NCBI GenBank assembly: GCA_015490675.1
Contig: WFXI01000248.1
Span: 1-8,040 of the forward strand
Length of the DNA stretch: 8,040 bases
Source: Hydrogenothermaceae bacterium
GTDB taxonomy: Bacteria > Aquificota > Aquificia > Aquificales > Hydrogenothermaceae
Direction of reading: 5' to 3'
Of the stretch, positions 5,357-8,040 are shown piece by piece. How positions within the stretch are numbered: position 1 is the first letter of the stretch; each line of letters starts with the position of its first letter. The position numbers and the translations under genes are program-made. The notes under the pieces were generated by a model, which saw nothing but the letters and a program-made list of their open reading frames with translations, made no database searches and was not told the origin of the DNA.

Positions 5357-6598
5357 TTGGCAAAAATCAAAGCACTTAAATGTAAAGAATGTGGAAGAGA
5401 ATATCCTATTGAACCTCTTCATGTTTGCGAATTCTGTTTTGGTCCACTAGAAGTAGATTATGACTATGATTACATAAAACAAAATATTTCAAAAGAAAAG
5501 ATAGAGCAAGGGCCAAAAAGTTTATGGAGATATGTAGATTTACTCCCTGTAGATAATCCTCAAGTTGGTTTAACAGCAGGATTTACACCTTTAATAAAAG
5601 CAGAAAATCTTGGGAAAGAGCTTGGATTAAATAATCTTTATATAAAAGATGACTCTGTAAATCATCCAACTTTATCATTTAAAGACAGGGTTGTTGCAGT
5701 TGCTTTATCTAAAGCAAAAGAATTTGGATTTGATACTGCTGCTTGTGCTTCCACTGGAAACTTGGCTAACTCTGTTGCTGCAAATGCTGCTGCTGCTGGA
5801 ATGAACTGCTATGTATTTATACCAGCTAACCTTGAAACAAATAAAATTATTGGCTCTCTTGTGTTTAATCCTACAGTGGTTGCAGTAGAAGGAAACTATG
5901 ATGATGTAAATAGATTATCTTCTGAAGTTGCAAATGAGTTTGGATGGGCTTTTGTAAACATCAATATAAGACCATTTTACTCAGAAGGCTCAAAAACTTT
6001 AGCTTTCGAAGTTGCTGAACAACTTGGATGGAAAACTCCAGATGCAGTTGTAGCACCAATGGCTTCTGGTTCTTTATATACAAAAATCTGGAAAGGATTT
6101 AATGAACTAAGAACAGTTGGAATTTTAGACCAAAATTCAAAAATGCCAAGAATGTATGGAGCACAGGCTCTGGGATGTAGCCCTATTTATAAAGCATTTA
6201 AAGAGGGAAGAGATTGGATTAATCCAGAAAAACCAGACACAATTGCAAAATCCATAGCAATTGGAAATCCTGCAGATGGACCTTATGCTGTAAAAGTTGC
6301 TAGAGAAAGTAATGGAGATATGGAAGTTGCCACAAATGAAGAAATCATAGAAGGAATGAAACTTCTTGCAAAAACAGAAGGGATATTTACTGAAACTGCA
6401 GGAGGAACAACTATAGCAGTCCTTAAAAAGCTTGCAGAAAAAGGAGCATTTGATAAAGACGAATTAGTAGTAGCATATATAACAGGAAACGGATATAAAA
6501 CTATGGAAGTTTTAGAAGGTCATTTAACAAAACCTGTTCACATAAAACCTACCCTTCACGACTTTAAAGAAAAAGTAATGGGAATAACAGTAAAATAA
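5357..6598 (+). CDS. thrC: Threonine synthase, PLP-dependent, with N-terminal zinc ribbon
   Basis: ThrC converts O-phosphohomoserine to threonine and phosphate. This 413-residue fold-type II PLP enzyme begins with a zinc-ribbon-like module, CKEC (9-12) and CEFC (24-27). The PLP lysine is Lys109 in SFKDR (107-111), ASTGNLANSV (131-140) is a cofactor/substrate loop, and ETAGGTT (346-352) and TGNGYK (376-381) are the C-terminal active-site motifs. The start is TTG with a good ribosome binding site. It heads a plus-strand operon whose next genes encode a sulfur carrier (10-base gap, ribosome binding site overlapping the thrC stop) and a NIL-domain protein. This context raises the possibility that the enzyme also, or instead, passes sulfur to the O-phosphohomoserine-derived intermediate. 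Sequence alone favours ordinary threonine synthase. Confidence 0.93.
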   Translation: MAKIKALKCKECGREYPIEPLHVCEFCFGPLEVDYDYDYIKQNISKEKIEQGPKSLWRYVDLLPVDNPQVGLTAGFTPLIKAENLGKELGLNNLYIKDDSVNHPTLSFKDRVVAVALSKAKEFGFDTAACASTGNLANSVAANAAAAGMNCYVFIPANLETNKIIGSLVFNPTVVAVEGNYDDVNRLSSEVANEFGWAFVNINIRPFYSEGSKTLAFEVAEQLGWKTPDAVVAPMASGSLYTKIWKGFNELRTVGILDQNSKMPRMYGAQALGCSPIYKAFKEGRDWINPEKPDTIAKSIAIGNPADGPYAVKVARESNGDMEVATNEEIIEGMKLLAKTEGIFTETAGGTTIAVLKKLAEKGAFDKDELVVAYITGNGYKTMEVLEGHLTKPVHIKPTLHDFKEKVMGITVK

Positions 6599-6608
6599 GG
6601 AGGTAAAA

Positions 6609-6890
6609 ATGGCAAAAGTTACAGTTAGAATACCAACAGCTTTAAGAAGAGTTACACAAGGTCAAGGCGAAGTTCAAATAGAAGCTGGAACAATTGCAGA
6701 ATTAATTGAAAATCTTGAAAAAGAGTTTCCAGGGATTAAAGAAAGATTAGTAGATGACAATGGAGAAATTAGAAAATTTGTTAATTTCTTTGTAAATGAT
6801 GAAGATATTAGATTTTTACAGGGAAAAGATACAAAACTCGAAGATGGAGCAATTGTTGCAATTATACCTGCTATAGCTGGAGGATTTTAA
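6609..6890 (+). CDS. Ubiquitin-like sulfur-carrier protein (CysO/MoaD/ThiS family) ending in GGF
   Basis: These beta-grasp proteins carry sulfur as a C-terminal thiocarboxylate on Gly-Gly for cysteine, homocysteine, molybdopterin or thiamin synthesis. At 93 residues, with VTVRIPTALRRVTQGQ (4-19), FPGIKERL (40-47), FVNFFVNDEDIRF (57-69) and IIPAIAGG (85-92), it resembles mycobacterial CysO more closely than classical MoaD. It ends GGF: one phenylalanine follows the Gly-Gly, so a protease would have to remove it before adenylation. AAGGAGGT (6597-6604) overlaps the thrC stop and gives perfect spacing to the ATG. Placement between thrC and a NIL-domain gene points to amino acid sulfur transfer rather than molybdopterin synthesis. 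No E1-like activating enzyme (MoeB/ThiF) or JAMM protease is in the window. The family call is firm; the pathway is inferred. Confidence 0.88.
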   Translation: MAKVTVRIPTALRRVTQGQGEVQIEAGTIAELIENLEKEFPGIKERLVDDNGEIRKFVNFFVNDEDIRFLQGKDTKLEDGAIVAIIPAIAGGF

Positions 6891-6899
6891 GGGGGATTA

Positions 6900-7145
6900 A
6901 TGATGAATTCTCTAAAACTAAAACTAATTTACCCAGAAGAAAAAATAAAAGAGCCTTTACTCAGCAAAGTTTGCAAAACATTTGATATAGACATTAATAT
7001 TAGAAAAGCAAATGTACAGGAGCATATAGGTTGGCTTGAACTTGAGTTTATTGGAAACGAAGATGAGATTGAAAAGGCAGTTAAGTGGCTTGAAGAGCAA
7101 GGAGTAGAGGTTTCACCACTAGAAGGACAGGTATTTATGGAGTAG
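6900..7145 (+). CDS. Stand-alone NIL-domain protein
   Basis: The 81 residues form one NIL domain, a small ferredoxin-like alpha/beta fold also found at the C-terminus of the methionine ABC transporter ATPase MetN (where it senses methionine) and fused to ferredoxins in some archaeal homocysteine-synthesis proteins. The typical pattern is present: LKLKLIYPEE (5-14), a helix (18-28), DIDINIRKANVQEHIGWLELEFIG (29-52, with the central I-R-K-A-N and G-W-L turn) and a second helix before GVEVSPLEG (68-76). No iron-sulfur cysteines are attached. Two ATGs are adjacent (6900 and 6903); GGGGG at 6891-6895 is better spaced for the second, so the true start may be 6903. It starts 9 bases after the carrier gene. 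A methionine-responsive or sulfur-transfer accessory role fits the neighbourhood. Confidence 0.85.
   Translation: MMNSLKLKLIYPEEKIKEPLLSKVCKTFDIDINIRKANVQEHIGWLELEFIGNEDEIEKAVKWLEEQGVEVSPLEGQVFME
7139..7142 (+). promoter_or_regulatory. Ribosome binding site that sets the GTG start of the Ppx/GppA gene
   Basis: GGAG in the last codons of the NIL gene lies 7 bases before GTG at 7150, and the family's DIGT motif begins at residue 9, as expected. This supports GTG and translational coupling. Confidence 0.6.
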
Positions 7146-7149
7146 GTAA

Positions 7150-8040
7150 GTGGCTATAAAAGTAGGAATAATAGATATAGGCACTTACTCTACAAGGTTT
7201 TTAATCTCTGCTATTCATAAGAAAGATACTCTAGAAGAAACTTTAAATTCAATAGAAGATATATTCTCTGCAGGTAGAATTACCGCTCTTGGGAGAAATC
7301 TTAAACAAACTGGTTTCCTGCAAGAAGATGCAATGCAGGAAACCTTATCTGTTTTAAAAGAATACAAGATGATAGCTGATGAATATAACCTTGATTACCT
7401 TAAAGCTTATGCAACACAGGCTTGCAGAGAAGCTAAAAATGGAGAAGATTTTATTCAAAGGGTAAAAGAATTTGGAATAGATGTAGAAATCATAGACCCT
7501 CAAAAGGAAGCATATTTTTCATTTTTAGCAACTGCCTATGGTGTTAATCCAGATGGTAGCTTTGTTATGATAGACCAAGGTGGTGGAAGCACAGAGTATG
7601 CTTATGCAGTTAAAGAAAATGGAAAATTCAGCTTAAAGGAAAGCATCTCTTTTCCCTTTGGAATAGTAGGTTTAACAGAAAAATTTATAAAAAATGACCC
7701 GCCAACTGAAGAAGAATTAGAGGAACTTAAAAATTACATAAAAGATTATATACAACAAGCCTATGAAAAAATGAAAGATACTAAATATCTAATAGGTCTT
7801 GGTGGAACAATAACAACTTTAGTGGCTTTAGAATATAATATTTTCCCTTATTCTTCAGAAAAGGTTCATAAGAAAAAATTAACAAGAGAGCAAGTTAAAA
7901 AGTGGTTTAAGGAATTATCTTCTTTAACTGTAGCTCAAAGAAAGCAAATTCCTCAAATAGAAGACAAAAGAGCAGAAGTAATACTATCGGGAATAGCTAT
8001 TTTTGATACATCTTTAGAAGTGTTTAATAAAGATGAAATT
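7150..8040 (+). CDS. Ppx/GppA-family exopolyphosphatase / pppGpp phosphohydrolase (partial at right edge)
   Basis: Members remove terminal phosphates from polyphosphate and/or convert pppGpp to ppGpp; which substrate applies here cannot be told. The open frame of 297 codons runs from GTG to the window end. Seen are the actin-like phosphate-1 motif DIGTYSTRF (9-17), the PQKEA segment (117-121) with the likely catalytic Glu120, the phosphate-2 motif IDQGGGSTEY (141-150), GLGGTITTL (215-223) and RAEVILSGIAIFD near the end. Tyr13 replaces the Asn usual in DIGS/TNS. If this is the short form of about 300 residues, only the last few residues are missing; long forms have a further HD-like domain. 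It begins 4 bases after the NIL stop, so it belongs to the thrC operon. ThrC releases phosphate, and guaB (GTP supply) lies just upstream, so both phosphate and (p)ppGpp links are conceivable. Confidence 0.9.
   Translation, partial: MAIKVGIIDIGTYSTRFLISAIHKKDTLEETLNSIEDIFSAGRITALGRNLKQTGFLQEDAMQETLSVLKEYKMIADEYNLDYLKAYATQACREAKNGEDFIQRVKEFGIDVEIIDPQKEAYFSFLATAYGVNPDGSFVMIDQGGGSTEYAYAVKENGKFSLKESISFPFGIVGLTEKFIKNDPPTEEELEELKNYIKDYIQQAYEKMKDTKYLIGLGGTITTLVALEYNIFPYSSEKVHKKKLTREQVKKWFKELSSLTVAQRKQIPQIEDKRAEVILSGIAIFDTSLEVFNKDEI

Noticed and set aside
6609..6890. Carrier protein as the molybdopterin synthase small subunit MoaD
   Set aside because: Closer motif match to CysO (IPTALR, VNDEDIRF, PAIAGG), no molybdopterin genes nearby, and the C-terminus has an extra Phe.

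Overview
The window looks like chromosomal DNA of a low-G+C (about one third by eye), probably thermophilic and microaerophilic or chemolithotrophic bacterium. The Lys/Glu/Ile-rich proteins, tightly packed short operons, a rubredoxin beside a small multiheme c-type cytochrome, and the household genes together suggest Aquificota, perhaps the Hydrogenothermaceae (Sulfurihydrogenibium/Persephonella type). That placement is an inference from protein style and gene content, not a database result. No mobile elements, tRNA, rRNA or CRISPR were seen, and coding density is very high.

Layout. (1) Positions 1-2095, minus strand: mtnC (methionine salvage enolase-phosphatase), rsgA (ribosome-assembly GTPase) and the first half of nadA (quinolinate synthase, cut by the window's left edge). 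mtnC and rsgA are 3 bases apart; nadA follows after a 65-base gap that holds a candidate promoter of its own. (2) Positions 2158-3249, plus strand: a rubredoxin and an exported triheme cytochrome c, divergent from mtnC. (3) Positions 3246-5218, minus strand: guaB (IMP dehydrogenase), a previously untracked 40-residue single-pass membrane protein, and a 120-residue protein I do not recognise with a TTG start. The last gene converges on the cytochrome gene; the two overlap by 4 bases and share a bidirectional hairpin terminator built from their last codons. (4) Positions 5357-8040, plus strand: a threonine synthase (TTG start), a CysO/MoaD-type sulfur-carrier protein ending in Gly-Gly-Phe, a stand-alone NIL-domain protein, and a nearly complete Ppx/GppA phosphatase (GTG start) that runs off the right edge.

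How the genes may work together. The thrC-carrier-NIL run is the most interesting part. A ubiquitin-like sulfur carrier next to a PLP enzyme that uses O-phosphohomoserine, plus a NIL domain (a fold linked to methionine binding and to homocysteine synthesis), suggests protein-thiocarboxylate-dependent sulfur amino acid synthesis. The activating E1-like enzyme and the JAMM protease that would be needed are not in the window. The guaB/thrC divergent region holds an exact tandem 11-bp repeat (TCATTTTAACA twice) covering the thrC -35 and the best guaB -10. Its TTAACA-N5-TTAACA form resembles PhoP-type Pho boxes, which is suggestive because the downstream operon ends in a Ppx/GppA gene, but this is unproven.
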